Assembly (NCBI GenBank): GCA_001599975.1
Contig: BCIO01000004.1
Location: 719,434 to 783,433, forward strand
Source: Cystobasidiopsis lactophilus
Taxonomy: Eukaryota; Basidiomycota; Agaricostilbomycetes; Agaricostilbales; Chionosphaeraceae
DNA: 64,000 nucleotides
Direction of reading: 5' to 3'
The translations under genes were made by a program, and so were the position numbers. Below the pieces are notes generated by a model that saw only the letters and a program-made list of their open reading frames with translations, ran no database searches and was not told the DNA's origin. Shown piece by piece: positions 10,998 to 22,005 of the stretch; position 1 is the stretch's first letter, and every line of letters starts with the position of its first letter.

Positions 10998-11870
10998 GCC
11001 TGCATTCGGGCGACAACAACAAAAACAAATCGTCTGCTCGTCTTGCCGGCTCTCCTAACCAGCCCAATGACACAAACAGATCCAAAGCAGAACAGCGCCG
11101 GCAAGGGGCGAGGGCCAGAAGCGCTGGAGCGCTGGCTGGGGCGTGAACGAGGACGTCGGAGTGGGATCTTGTTGAGCCAGAACTGGTGAGCTCCTGAGGC
11201 CGCCATCTTCGCCAGAGGGACCTCGCATAGCTTGTGCTCGAATCGACATGAACTAGGTCGACCAAAAGACTGAAGTTGTTCGTCGCGCCAGGAAGGCCTT
11301 GGGAGCTGGCTTCTGTTTGGCTGGCTTGCCCCGGCGCTGCCATCGCTGGTTGAACTCTTTGCCCCAACAATGCCCTGCATTCGGACTCTGTCAACACGCA
11401 TGACTCATACTAAGCGGGGACATCTATGACCCAGCATCACAACTCCTCAAAATGCGAACCTCGAGACCCAGATCTCGTCTGCTTGCCCCGTTTACACTTT
11501 GCAAGGGTGTCACCCTGGTTTACCTTCCTCGATTGCCATCGTGCATGCGGAGAAGCATGCCGACTTCTTGCTGCAGTGTTTGATCAGAGTGGCGGTACTC
11601 TTTGTGCTTTTGGCCGGCCTTGAAAGTTGGCGGCCTCGGATTAGCGCAACGGGCGGCTCTCGCCTGCGTCAGTCGTCATCAAAAGTAGTGGGCTGGCTTG
11701 CGGATAGAGTGCTACCGAGGGCCTAAGGGCCATGACGCTTTGCCGTCCCGTGAGCGCCTGCAGTGCTCGGCCAATGACCCTCTGCACCCCTCCCAACCTG
11801 ACCTCGACCCTGAACCGAGCACCTTCTAGCAGTGTTGCGATATGCAGCGCTCTAAAACGGTATAAAAACC

Positions 11871-11877
11871 TGTTCGC
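11871..11877 (+). promoter_or_regulatory. TATA box of the YbjQ-like gene
   Basis: TATAAAA in the context CGGTATAAAAACC, about 137 bases before the ATG at 12014 and followed by C/T-rich sequence typical of fungal transcription start regions. Confidence 0.55.
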
Positions 11878-12013
11878 TCTCTTGTCCCAGGACAGCCACC
11901 CGTACTCCCTCGAACAGCCTCCCCAGGTCGTTCGACTATAAATTGCCATCATTCCGCCCTCCGACGCTGGCTCTCAATCTTCTGCAGACTCAGATTCGCT
12001 CGAAATCTTAGCA

Positions 12014-12775
12014 ATGGGAGGTGTCAGCCAGAATTCCAATGCACTTCAAGTGTACGTGTCCCCCGCCCTTCCTCCTGCTTTCGCACCCCCGCTCATCGTC
12101 CTCCGAATGGCCACAGGTTCCAGCCCAAGGCCTTTCCCACGGTCCAATTCCCCAACAACCCGGTATGTGCTCCGCTTCTTTCGTTGACTCGAGCGAGCCT
12201 AACCTGATCCCCCCTCTCAGTTCAACACTGGCCCGCTCGTTCCTTTCATGCCCTTTGCCGAAGGGCCCGCCATCTTTGGATTCAAGATCATCGCCAATGT
12301 CGGATCGCTTTACGGTGGAGTGCGTTCTGCCTCTCGCTTGACTTTGGCTGCACAAGCTAACGAGCTGCGATGCGGGACACAGTACGACTCTCCCCCCAGG
12401 AACATCGACCAGCCCTGGTCTGCCCAGATGGCGTCTTCCTGCAAGAAGGCCCTTATCGCTGACCTGCAGTCCGAGGCGGCCGCCATGGGTGCCAACGCTC
12501 TTGTGAACCTCACTGTTAGTCCTTCCCCACCCTTCCCACTTCCAGCGTCCTCGCTGATACCGTACTACAGTTCTCCATTCGCGAGTCTCGCGTCGGTGGT
12601 GACAAGATCGGTGCGTAATGATCTCTCCGTCGCTTTTACAGCGCCTCTGACACGGAGCATTCTACAGTCGCGCACGCCGAAGGTCTGTCCGATCTAGTCT
12701 GCCACTGTCCTCGCTGTCTGACTCACTGTGCGCACAACAGGGTCTGCGCTCGCCGTCCGTTGCATTCCAGAGTAG
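12014..12775 (+). CDS. YbjQ/UPF0145-like protein (134 aa)
   Basis: Seven exons (12014-12051, 12117-12162, 12221-12319, 12383-12514, 12571-12610, 12668-12682, 12741-12775) join to 134 residues. The core FGFKIIANVGSLYGG, then a helix ending in LQSEAAAMGANALVNLTFS and the last strands VAHAEGSALAVR match the small YbjQ (PF01906, once annotated as heavy-metal binding) fold, which forms pentamers in bacteria. The AMGANALV motif is the hallmark of the family. Exon 6 is only 15 nt. Function in fungi is not established. It faces away from FMP25 and ends 200 bases before the convergent PuuE-like gene. Confidence 0.75.
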
Positions 12776-12975
12776 ATACCTGCGCACTCTGTCGGATTTC
12801 TCCCCCGAGCACTTTTCTGTTTGTGTTGGCCTTCGTAGCATATAGTAGCTGCAACTGTTGTTTCTCTCTCGCTCTTTATAATCACTCTCGCTCTGCGTTT
12901 GACGTCACTATCCAGTTGACCACCTTCTAAGTCCCATTTCAATGTCTAAATGAATTTGCCAGCCCGGATGCCAAT

Positions 12976-14468
12976 CTAAATGCAAGGGGGGACGGGAGTC
13001 TGCCCGAAAGCAGTCTTGGGGTCGTAAGGGAACGTCTTGGCGAAGTGAGCGGCAATCTGAGAAAGCGGCATTAATGAGCGACAGCACAATTTGCCACCAA
13101 GGGGATGAAAGCCGCCACATACCTCGTCACGGCGGGCGATCCAGGCTTCGGGCTTGGAGACGACTGCACGAATTATCAGTGAGATCCGATTGAGATTCGA
13201 TCGAGCAGAAGCAGCTCACGGTACTTGATGAACTTCTCCAGGTAGAAGTAGCGAGACCCACGGCCGATGATGTGCGGGTGGAGCATAATGGTCATCATCT
13301 TGGCATGGCCATCCTCGCCCTCCTCTGGATCTTATGTTAGTCGAAGTCACTGGCAGAGTCAACAGAGTACGAACCAATGAAAACGTCGAGCGACTCCTTC
13401 AAGTAGGTGCAGAAGTCGTCTGGGCTGGCGAATCCTCCGCCAAGGTCAACAAAGCGCATATCACTGGTGTCATGGGCCATGGGAAGGTAGAGAAGACCTT
13501 CGCCCTCGACAGGAGACGGCATCCAGAATGGCAGCTCGTCGGCGTTAGTGTCCGAGCTGTACAGCAAAGGCAGGTTGCGCTCCTTGTGGGCGTGTGTGTA
13601 TAGGTTGATGGTCGAGTTTGAGCGACGATCAACGAACCAGCCGTGAGGCAGGGTGTTGTCGCCGGTGACCTTCTGGAGAATGTCGATAGCCTTGTCGACA
13701 TCCTCGGCCTCCTTTTTGGGGCTGCGGTCGCAAGGTCAGAACAAATGCCATGCACGGGGTTGGAAAGTCACTTACTCGACGTGAAGGTAGTCCAAGTACC
13801 TGTGCGAGGCGCACATCATCTCGTGGCCGCCGTCCAAAATCGGCTTGACCCAGTAAGGGTTGACCTCGACCGCGCGAGTCGAAATGTTCCAGTTGGCCTT
13901 GATGCCATACTTGGCGAACATCGCCAAGAGGCGAGGGACACCCTGACGGTGGCCATACTCTGCCCAGCGTCGTGAGTGGCCCCCTTTTTTTTGGTGGCGA
14001 AAGTGCAAAACTCACCGAATTGGCCTTCGTTCATGTCATTTCGCAATCCAGGGCAAGGGAATGGAATGTCCAACAGGCGGTTGTCTGTGAGAGACCGGTT
14101 TAGTAAGGTTTTGTGATCCGCCATGGGAGCAGCACTCGCCAGAATCGGCATCGCCATTCTCCAACTGTGACTTGGGTGAGCACCCCTTCGCGCGCTCGGT
14201 AGGTCATCTTGACTTACGTTCAGTTCGCCTCCGACAAAGAAGTTGACCACAAAGTTGACGGCAACCTGAAGCGCGCGCTTTCAGCTGCGAGCGCCTTGTT
14301 CTGCTTCGGCGACTCACCTTGGCGCCGTTTGGCCACTTCGGGTCTGGTGTCTCAAGGCCATAGCCTTTGAACTCGCGTTCGTTGAAGAATTCGGCATCTG
14401 GAATCGCCTGAACTTCAGCAATGCGACTGCCACCGAACAAAACTTCATTTACATTTGTCCACCGGCAT
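12976..14468 (-). CDS. PuuE-like polysaccharide-deacetylase-fold cyclic amidohydrolase, copy 1
   Basis: Ten exons (14468-14453, 14412-14318, 14265-14218, 14164-14140, 14084-14016, 13959-13776, 13721-13375, 13324-13220, 13163-13123, 13056-12976) give 336 residues. It has the layout of the PuuE allantoinase/cyclic imidase branch: FKGYGLETPDPKWPNGAK, AVNFVVNFFVGGE, GEYGHRQGVPRLLAMFAKYG, GHEMMCASHRYLDY, GWFVDRRS, YSSDTNADELPFW, LYLPMAHDTSDMRF and the end RRDEIAAHFAKTFPYDP. Metal-dependent deacetylases have His-x3-His; here that pair is not conserved, as in metal-independent PuuE. Family members open allantoin or cyclic imide rings. Intron 4 uses a GC donor (GCGAGT). The first exon boundary (acceptor AAG at 14413) is the least certain. 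It shares a 242-base promoter with the amidase. Confidence 0.82.
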
Positions 14469-14710
14469 TTTTGTGTGTGTTGATGTTGTTTGGTGTGTGA
14501 ATGGTATGGTTGGATGCCCAATGGAGCAGACAAGTGCTCTGCGACTGCGTCTAAGGCATTTCTGCCGAATTGGAGCGGACCTATCGTAGCCGCCACGCTC
14601 TCGGATTGTGCCTGCCGAAGGTGGCTTCTGCTTAGTGGCTAGTTCGACTGGTATCTCGCAGTCCTGCACACAAACACTTCTCCTTCACATCCATTAATCC
14701 AACCTCCACA
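14469..14710. promoter_or_regulatory. Bidirectional promoter: PuuE-like copy 1 / amidase
   Basis: Only 242 bases separate the two start codons. It contains CGG-N11-CCG (CGG at 14576) and CGG-N10-CCG (CGG at 14602), the type of inverted triplets bound by Zn2Cys6 factors. With this GC content such pairs are not rare by chance, so the sites are suggestive only. Confidence 0.5.
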
Positions 14711-16461
14711 ATGACCATCACCCTCACCAACGGCAGCGATGCCCAACCGCTTTATCGCCTTTCGGCTTCCGAAATCCGCCGCAAGATCGCCAACGACGAG
14801 GTCACTGTTACCGAATACGCTACCTCGTTGCTTGAGCGCATCAAGGAACGAAACGACGCCGTCGATGCTTGGGCTTATCTCGACCCCGAGCTCGTCCTGA
14901 AGTCTGCCGCCGCTCTGGATGCCATCCCCAAGGAGAAGCGCGGTCCTCTACACGGCGTTGCTATTGGTGTCAAAGACTGCATCTTGACCAAAGGTGAGCG
15001 ATGTCGAATGTTGCGAGAGGTACAGGCCAGAGTTGAAAGCTTCTCCAGATATGCCCACCCAGCAAAACTCGCCCATCTACCTGAACGACTTCCCCAAGAT
15101 CGATGCCGGTCCAGTTATTGCTTGCCGAGCTTCTGGAGCCCTAATCCTGGGCAAGACTAGGACTACTGAGTTTGCCTCCAACGGTATTGGTGAGCTGCCC
15201 CCTTGAATTTCGACGAAAGGCAACCGACATACCCTCCCTTAGGCACCACTTGCAAGAACCCTCACGATCCCACTCGCACCCCCGGTGGAAGCAGCTCTGG
15301 CTCCGGCGCCTCTGTCGGCGATTTCCAAGTGCCGTTCTCGTTTGGAACCCAGACCGGTGGCTCGACCATCCGCCCCGGCTCGTTCAACGGCATCGTGGCC
15401 ATTAAGCCTACGTGAGGCTTCTGCCATAGGTTTGACGCGGGACGAATGCTGATATTTGGCCTCCTTCCGGCAACAGCTGGGGTCGCATCTCGCGCGAAGG
15501 TGAGTGCGTACAGCTATCAGCTAGCCTAAAGCTAAAACGGCCATGGTTCAGGAAACAAGCTCTACTCCGCTATCTGCGACACCCTGGGCATCTACTGCCG
15601 CTCTGTGGACGACCTCGAGCTCATCTGCGCAGAGGTTTTCGGCTTTGGCGCGCTCGAGCCCGAATACCCTTTTGCCGCTCCTTTCAGCTTGAAGGGCGCA
15701 AAGGTGGCCTTCTGCAAGAACGCTCCCATTGTCTGGGCCGACGCTACCAAGGGCACCATCTCGGCGATGGAAACCGCCAAGAAGCTGCTGACTGAGGCCG
15801 GCGCCGTCGTCGAAGATCTCGAACTTCCTGAGGACTTCAACAATGTCAAGGCCTGGCATTCGGCCGTCCTTCGCCTGGATGGCCACTCCAGCTTCCGCGG
15901 GGATTACATGTGCGCTTTTGACGCTCTGTTTGTCCAAAAGCTCGCGCCAATATTTGAGCCAGATACGGTGGCGAGAAGCTCGAGCAGAGCCTTCGGGACC
16001 AGGTCGACAACGTCGCCAAGCTGACCCGCCAAGACTACATCGATGGTTTTGACAACTGCGGCCGGCTTCGCAAGGTGTACGAAGAACTGGCGGCGCCCTA
16101 CGCCTTTGTGGTGACCCCATCTGTCCCTGACGTTGCCCCTGTTGGCTTGGCATGGACCGGCAATGCCAACTTCAACTCAATGTGGACGGTAGGTGACCCG
16201 GTCTTTCCGAGCGCAGAATGCCTTTTGATTGGGTGCGCATAGATCCTGCACACTCCTGTGATCAATGTCCCTGGCTTCTCTGGAGAGAACGACATGCCCA
16301 TTGGCCTGTCGCTTGTCGGACCCCGCTTCTCCGATCTCGACCTCATCCACAAGGCCAAGGCTGTAGCACCAGGTATGCCGTTCGCTCGACTGCTCTGGCC
16401 CGTCACTGACGTGCAATTTGCTACAGTCTTTGCGCAAGCTGGATGGACTGCCAAAAACTAG
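14711..16461 (+). CDS. Amidase signature family hydrolase
   Basis: Eight exons (14711-14993, 15049-15189, 15243-15411, 15477-15499, 15552-15909, 15963-16188, 16243-16372, 16427-16461) encode 454 residues. The Ser-cisSer-Lys triad is visible: Lys in GVAIGVKDCI, cis-Ser in TPGGSSSGSGASV and the nucleophilic Ser in QTGGSTIRPGSFNG. It hydrolyses a linear carboxamide to acid plus ammonia; the substrate cannot be read directly. C-terminal motifs HTPVINVPGF and PIGLSLVGPRFSD are typical of the family. There is no signal peptide, so it is probably cytosolic. Its divergent pairing with a PuuE-like ring-opening enzyme suggests it acts on the ring-opened half-amide, an inference. Exon 4 is just 23 nt. 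Confidence 0.92.
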
Positions 16462-16617
16462 ACGCTTGGGCGGAAATCATATAGAGGGACACATTGCAAT
16501 CTCAGTGCACACAGAATCCGTACGCTATTACTGCTGCTATAAATCTCAAGGGACTTTGCCTCGGACATGCCGTAGATAAGAATGCTTCGTGATGATCGAA
16601 CAATGCAAGACGTAATG

Positions 16618-19225
16618 CTAAGGGTTGCTCTCCGGGACAGGCAGCGCTCGCACCTCGACCGCTTCCTCCTTCTCTTCCTTTTTCTCTGCATTGCTCCCTT
16701 GTTCCTTTTCTTCCACAGGTGTGTTGGGTTCGATCTGGACGATCGTCTCGTCTGAGCTGTGACCTTGTACCGGCAACGTCGCCACTTCAGCAGAGACAGC
16801 TTCGGCCTCTTCCTTCTTCTTCTTCAAGTGCTCGTGCGTGTCCTTCAACGAGGGTTCCTGTTCATCAGTTCGATCAGCAAAAACAGTTTGAAGGCTGGAG
16901 AAGATGCGACCAACGGTAAGGAACCAGGAAAGCAAAAAGCAGACTCCCAGACAGGGCAGCCAGAAAACGAACACATAGTGGATGGCGTCGGCGTAAGCGT
17001 TGGTGATCACTGCCCGGGTAGCGTCTGAGACTCCAGTGATACCGTTGATCGTACCGCCATAGATGATCTGCTTCTTGACGGAAGCAGGCAAGTCCGCGGG
17101 CAGCCTCGAATTCAGAACGTTGTTCAAGATCGACTGTCCAAGCCAGAAGAATGAGTGCTTGCTTGCTAATAATGAGGATTGAGCAGCCTACGTTGGAAAT
17201 CGCCAACCCGAAGGCGCCGCCCATACTGCGGTAGAAGTTTCGCGTCCCAGTGACCACCTGAAGGAGAGCAACATTGAGCGGGGCAGATTATTCCGGCGCA
17301 TGAAACACTTACTGCTCTGTCCTTGGGAGGAGATGCTGCTTGGGCCGACACCAGTGTCGTCTGAGTGACCCAGCCGAAACCCCAGCCGTCCAAAATGAGA
17401 GCGAAGACGATTGCCACGGTTGATGTGCGTTGCCTGAAAGTAGCTTGGATACCAGCACCGACCATCCAGACAGAGAAGCCAAAGATGGTTTGCCACTTGA
17501 GGTGTCCGTACCACATAGTGATGCGGCCGGACAGCATCCCCAAAGCGGTTTGAGAGGCGATCATCGGCAGCAGGAAGCTGGCGCTCTTCAACTCGCTGAA
17601 GCCCAGAAGTTTTTGGAAAAAGATGGGAAGAAAGTATAGCTGAGTGAAGTAGACGATGCCAAAGAGAAAGTTGATCGGAAAGGTGAGGGCGGCGCCGCGG
17701 ATCCGGAACAGGTGCAGAGGCATCACTGGCAGTCGCGAGAACTTCCATTGCTGAAGGACAAAGATGGGCCAGAGCAGAATGCCGACGCAGAGTCCAGAGA
17801 TGACGACGGCGGAAGACCAGGCGAAAGACGAGCCGCCGCCAGAAATGGCCACGAGCAGAAGGACGTTGGCGGCCAGCGAGATGAAGGCGCCCAAGTAGTC
17901 GACCTTGAGCGCTTTTTCTTTCATTGTCCCGGTGACCTTGGTGAGCGGTAGCATGAACCAGATGATGACAGCACAAATGAGCGCCAGCGGTGGCGGGATG
18001 AAAAAGGCGTAGCGCCAGGAAGCCTTCTCGGCCAAAGCACCTGAAAGACAGCGCTTAGACTGCGCGTCGAGCACAGTGGCTAGTAAATGGGCTATCCACC
18101 TCCGACATAAGGGCCAATTGCCGAGCCCGACGCAACTGCCGCGCCGATGTAGGCCAGCCAGCGCCCTCGGTCCTTGAGGGAGGTTACGTCTCTGTGCAGC
18201 CTTCTGAGTCTTATTCTAGTGCCAGTGTGCAGATAGAGCCCACGAGACTATCTGATAGACGCCATCAGCATTGAGATCAAGCGACAGAATCTGCTCTCAC
18301 TCACAATCATGGCCAGGTTGTTGATCCCGCCACCTGTGCAAAGCGATCAAAACAGGAGAAGATAGCGAAAGCAAGAGAGGCATACCGCCAATGCCAGAAA
18401 TTGCTCTAAAAGCGTAAAGCTGGATTGGCGTCTTGGCAAAACCACAGAGCAAGTCGCCCAAGCCCAGCAAGAACAGCGCGGAACATAACGTTGCTATGGA
18501 CGAGTAATTGAAGCAGACGCAATCGAAATAGATAAGGAATGGAGAAGAGGCGGGCGCAATCGGTCAGACTTGGACAGCGACCATTTTCGGGACTCGGTCT
18601 CACCTTTTCGCCCAAAGATGTCCGAAAGCCTTCACAAACGTTCAGTACCAAAAGCCTAAAAGTCAGAGAGCACGCTTACCGGCCATAGATTAGCTGGAAA
18701 GACGTCCTGCACGCCAAAATTAGCCCAATGCCCCCAAAAGAAGGCTGCCAGCAACGAAGACGCCTACGTGCTGACGAGGTAGGCCGTGCCCACCCAGGCG
18801 ATAGAGTCTCCAGCATCTGTGCTATGGTCAGAACGCGGAGCTCTCTGCTTCGTTGGCGATTGGAACCCACTCAAGTCTTCGGCAATCGCACCTGGTGGTG
18901 GCGAGGCCGGTGTCAGCTTCTGGTTCACTTTTCGAAAGCAAAGTGCCCACTGGATGCTGTTGTTACTGTCGTTACATCAAAGAAACTCAAGGCCAGGCTG
19001 GATTCGCGTCAGGACGTTTGCCTTGGATTTTGGGTCTCGACCGAACTTCACTCACGCGATGGCGAGGCCGGCAAAAATCACCGCTACTTTTCTGCTGCTC
19101 AGTCGAGATGCTTGATCGTCTATTGAATGCTGCTTCTTGAGCTTCGTCGCCGGCTCTGTGGCATCAGCAGAGGTTGCCGCCATGTTCGGGGGCTCCAAGA
19201 ACTTTGTCTTCGTTTCCTCGGCCAT
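16618..19225 (-). CDS. MFS transporter, 14-TM DHA2-like
   Basis: Multi-exon gene starting MAEETKTKFL and ending in an acidic, Lys/Glu-rich cytoplasmic tail (16618-16850). Core family motifs are in order: FAGLAIALALSFFDVTTV (TM1), IAEDLSGF, WVGTAYLVST, the loop 2-3 signature YGRLSDIFGRK (motif A), FRAISGIGG with INNLAMI, LKDRGRWLAYIGA, SAIGPYVGGAL, WRYAFFIPPPLAL and the late TRNFYRSMGGAFGLAI motif of the DHA2 drug/toxin/siderophore group. Introns are frequent and small, for example around 18760-18719. Substrate unknown; it could be uptake or efflux of the compound handled by the neighbouring enzymes. Shares a 307-base divergent promoter with an amino-acid transporter. Confidence 0.88.
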
Positions 19226-19532
19226 TGCTCTCCATACACTACGATTCTCATTTTTGCCATAGCCTCCGCTACTTTGCCCCTTCTCTGCTGGTTCTCTTTG
19301 CGGCATCGGAATTTCAATCCGGGGATCCGGATACGAGCCGCGGGCCCTAGATAAGCGCCACTAAATAGATTGGGGATTTGGCGCGCTGCCATAAGGTCTC
19401 GACGACGGCTTCTTCCGCTTAAAGTGCTATCTGACTTACGGCTGATGACTGAATGGGCTGACCCCATTCACTTCTTGCCCTCCAACACCTTCATTCCTCA
19501 CCTCACAACTTACCTCCCTCTTCATTATCACA
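19226..19532. promoter_or_regulatory. Bidirectional promoter: MFS / AAAP transporter
   Basis: A 307-base spacer between divergent starts. CGG triplet pairs occur: CGG-N9-CCG (CGG at about 19307), CGG-N7-CCG (about 19328) and CGG-N6-CCG (about 19406). These are possible Zn2Cys6 sites but unproven. A leader rich in C, T and A precedes the ATG at 19533. Confidence 0.45.
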
Positions 19533-21783
19533 ATGTCCAAAACCGACTATGAGAAGGACCCGGCCGAGGTCAATGTCGAGGCTGCGCCCGAGGCCGTTCC
19601 TTACAAGGAGCCCTCAGAGTTGGTGAGCGCGTGTTCGAAATTGCTATCTGGGAGACCTGGAGGGCTTACCGCGCCCGAGTCGCACAGAAGGAGATCTTCG
19701 CTCAAGGCGAGCACTCTGTCGAGTTCCGAACTGTCAGCTGGCAGAAGGCCGCCGTCATTTTCTTGAAGGTGAGGAGTCGCCACCTTGGGCCTTTGGCCAA
19801 TCGTCCAGAACCTGACTTGGCCATTTCCAGGTTATCTATGCGACCGGTGTCCTTTCCATTCCCTCTGCCATGTACATTCTTGGCTGCATTCCTGGTGTCG
19901 TGAGTCGTCTTGATGAAGCGAGTGGTGCCGTGCTGAGGCGCGCCTCAGATCTCCGTCCTTGTCTGGTCTGGTGAGCCTTGCTAAACTCCAATCGGCAACC
20001 TTCCTTCTGATCACACCCTCGCACTACAGCTGTCAACACCTACTGTGCTTGGATTCTTGGCCACTTCAGAGAGAAGCACCCCGAGTGCCACTCAAGTGAG
20101 TGGCGGCGATTTGATAAGGGCTTTGCAGTCAGCTGACCCACCTGTCTTCAGTTGCCGATATGTGAGCCCGCTCACTTGTGCTACTACCTCAACGGCCGCC
20201 GTCTGATGTTGTTGACTGAACAGGGCTTACGTTCTCGGTGGCCCGATCTTGAAGGAGTTGATGGGTTTTCTTTTCGTTATCGTGCGTCGCCTTTCCTCCC
20301 CCTTTCTCTACCCCGATGCCTCTCTAACTAACAAATGCACGCTCAGGCCTTCATCTGCGCTGCTGGATCTGGCATTGTGCGCTTTTGCCTGCTTGATAAA
20401 CCATAAACACCGCTGACACCCCTTCTTGTCTCCTTACAGCTAACTTCCATGACCGGCCTGTACATCCTCGACGATGGCAAGGCCTGTGCTGTCTGGTGGG
20501 CGCTCTTGGCCTGGGGCGTCACCACAGCCGGCGCCAGTCTTCGCAAATTCGAGAAGATCGGCTGGCTCACCTGGGCGGGCTTCTTTTCGATCGTGAGTTC
20601 TCTGTGTGATCTCGCTTAAGTCACATCTAATCTATTGAGAAGTTCATCGCCGTCATGATTGTGCTCGTGAGTGTCTCCAGACGATGGTGCTTGGTGTTAG
20701 CTGAGGATAATCTCAGATTGCCGTCACAATTCCTGATCGTCCATGGGGTTAGTGATCTTCCCCTCAGTGCTTTCAACAGATGCTGACGTCTTCTTCAGCT
20801 GCACCTCAAACCGGCCCTTTTGACAAGGGATTCCATCTCTTCGCAAGCCCCACCTACGCCGAGGCCATGCTCGCTCAGTCTATCATCTTCGGCTCTTCTG
20901 CGGGCCCCTCGGCATTCGTTCCGGTGATAGCAGAGATGCGTAACCCCAAGGACTACAACAAGGCGCTCTACACTTGCATGGGTTTCGTCAACGCAGCTTG
21001 TGAGCCATCGCCACCAGCCTCTTGGCCCAATTTCTTCTAACCTTTCCTTCCACAGACGTCTCTGGTGCAGTTGTAATCTACTATTATGCGGGCAAATACG
21101 TTACATCGCCCTCGCTCGCTTCCGCTGGCCCGACCATCGCCAAGGCCTCTTACGGTGTCGGCATGATCGGTCTCTTTGTGTCCGCTATCCTCTACTCCCA
21201 TGTCGGTGCCAAGGTCAGTCATCTCACGGCAAACTCTTTGAGTGCGTGAAGCTCATCGTCATTGAACTCGTAGTACATCTTCGTCCGCGTGCTGCGCAAC
21301 TCTCCCCATCTTACCTCCAACTCCTTCATTCACTGGGTCACCTGGATCGGATCTGTCTGCACCATCACCATCTTGGGCTTCCTCTTCGCTGAAGGCGTCC
21401 CTGTTTTCAACTACATGGCGGGTCTCACTGGCGGCCTTTGTTTCGCTGTGAGCCATCTTCCCACACGCTTAACTTTTGAACCTTGCTGACGATAAATACA
21501 GCCCATTGCCCTCATCTTGCCACCAGCGTTGTACATCTCGATGCACCGCGACCACCTGCGCAGCGGCACTGGCATGGAGAAGGCCATCATTGCGTGGAAC
21601 GTTGCCATCCTCATCCTTGGATGCGTCATGTGTGTCAGCGGAATTTACTCGTGAGCACGCCTTTACTGTCTTTCTGGTAATCCCTTGCTCACTCGTCCCT
21701 ACAGGACCGCCGTTTCCATCAAGGGCGCCTATGCCTCCGACCTCAAGGCATTCCAGTGCACGACTTCGACTGCTGTGGTCTAG
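19533..21783 (+). CDS. AAAP-family amino acid transporter (Mtr-like)
   Basis: Sixteen exons join in phase to 464 residues; several are tiny (19949-19970, 20152-20161 of 10 nt, 20347-20376, 20643-20666, 20717-20747). After a charged N-terminus comes EHSVEFRTVSWQKAA, then VIYATGVLSIPSAMYILG, WSAVNTYCAWILGHFREK, HSIADMAYVLGGPILKELMG and further hydrophobic segments, eleven expected in total, ending on a short Ala/Ser tail. This is the pattern of fungal neutral amino-acid permeases of the AAAP family (Neurospora Mtr type). Likely in the plasma membrane as a proton symporter. In this cluster it may import the nitrogen compound or a product amino acid; that is inference. The first look suggested a purine permease, which I rejected. 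Confidence 0.88.
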
Positions 21784-22005
21784 ACTAATCTACTGTCCGA
21801 ACGAATAACCTAGAGAGATTGGGAAATGGAGCTGTATGCCAGTATGTAGGGTTGTGCGGAATTAGACAGATTGCATTGAATAGCGGATCTTATGATTGCT
21901 CATTGCCTGGTGTTCCCGGATGGTTATGAAATTGCCTCAAGACTGATAAGCGGCTATGACAAAGCATATTGGTAAAACAAGTGAATTGCAATTCACTATA
22001 GGCCA

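Larger units (their letters stand above)
10302..12013. other. Long intergenic region, 1.7 kb, with unresolved coding-like patch
   Basis: Lies between the FMP25 and YbjQ-like start codons. Several long open frames exist on both strands near 10790-11400 but none shows family motifs; a spliced minus-strand candidate is listed separately. The right end holds a TATA box and a pyrimidine-rich leader for the YbjQ-like gene. Confidence 0.4.

Noticed and set aside
10583-11401. 272-codon minus-strand open frame
   Set aside because: Composition is Arg/Ser/Trp-rich like a shadow frame, it has no motifs, and good splice sites cut through it; only a smaller spliced candidate was kept at low confidence.
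12976-14468. Secreted chitin deacetylase
   Set aside because: No signal peptide, the His-x3-His metal pair is missing and the conserved blocks follow PuuE-type cyclic amidohydrolases.
19533-21783. Purine/cytosine (NCS1) permease
   Set aside because: The setting beside PuuE-like genes suggested it, but the motifs (ATGVLSIPSAMYILG, GGPILKELMG, HSIADMA) are those of AAAP amino-acid transporters.
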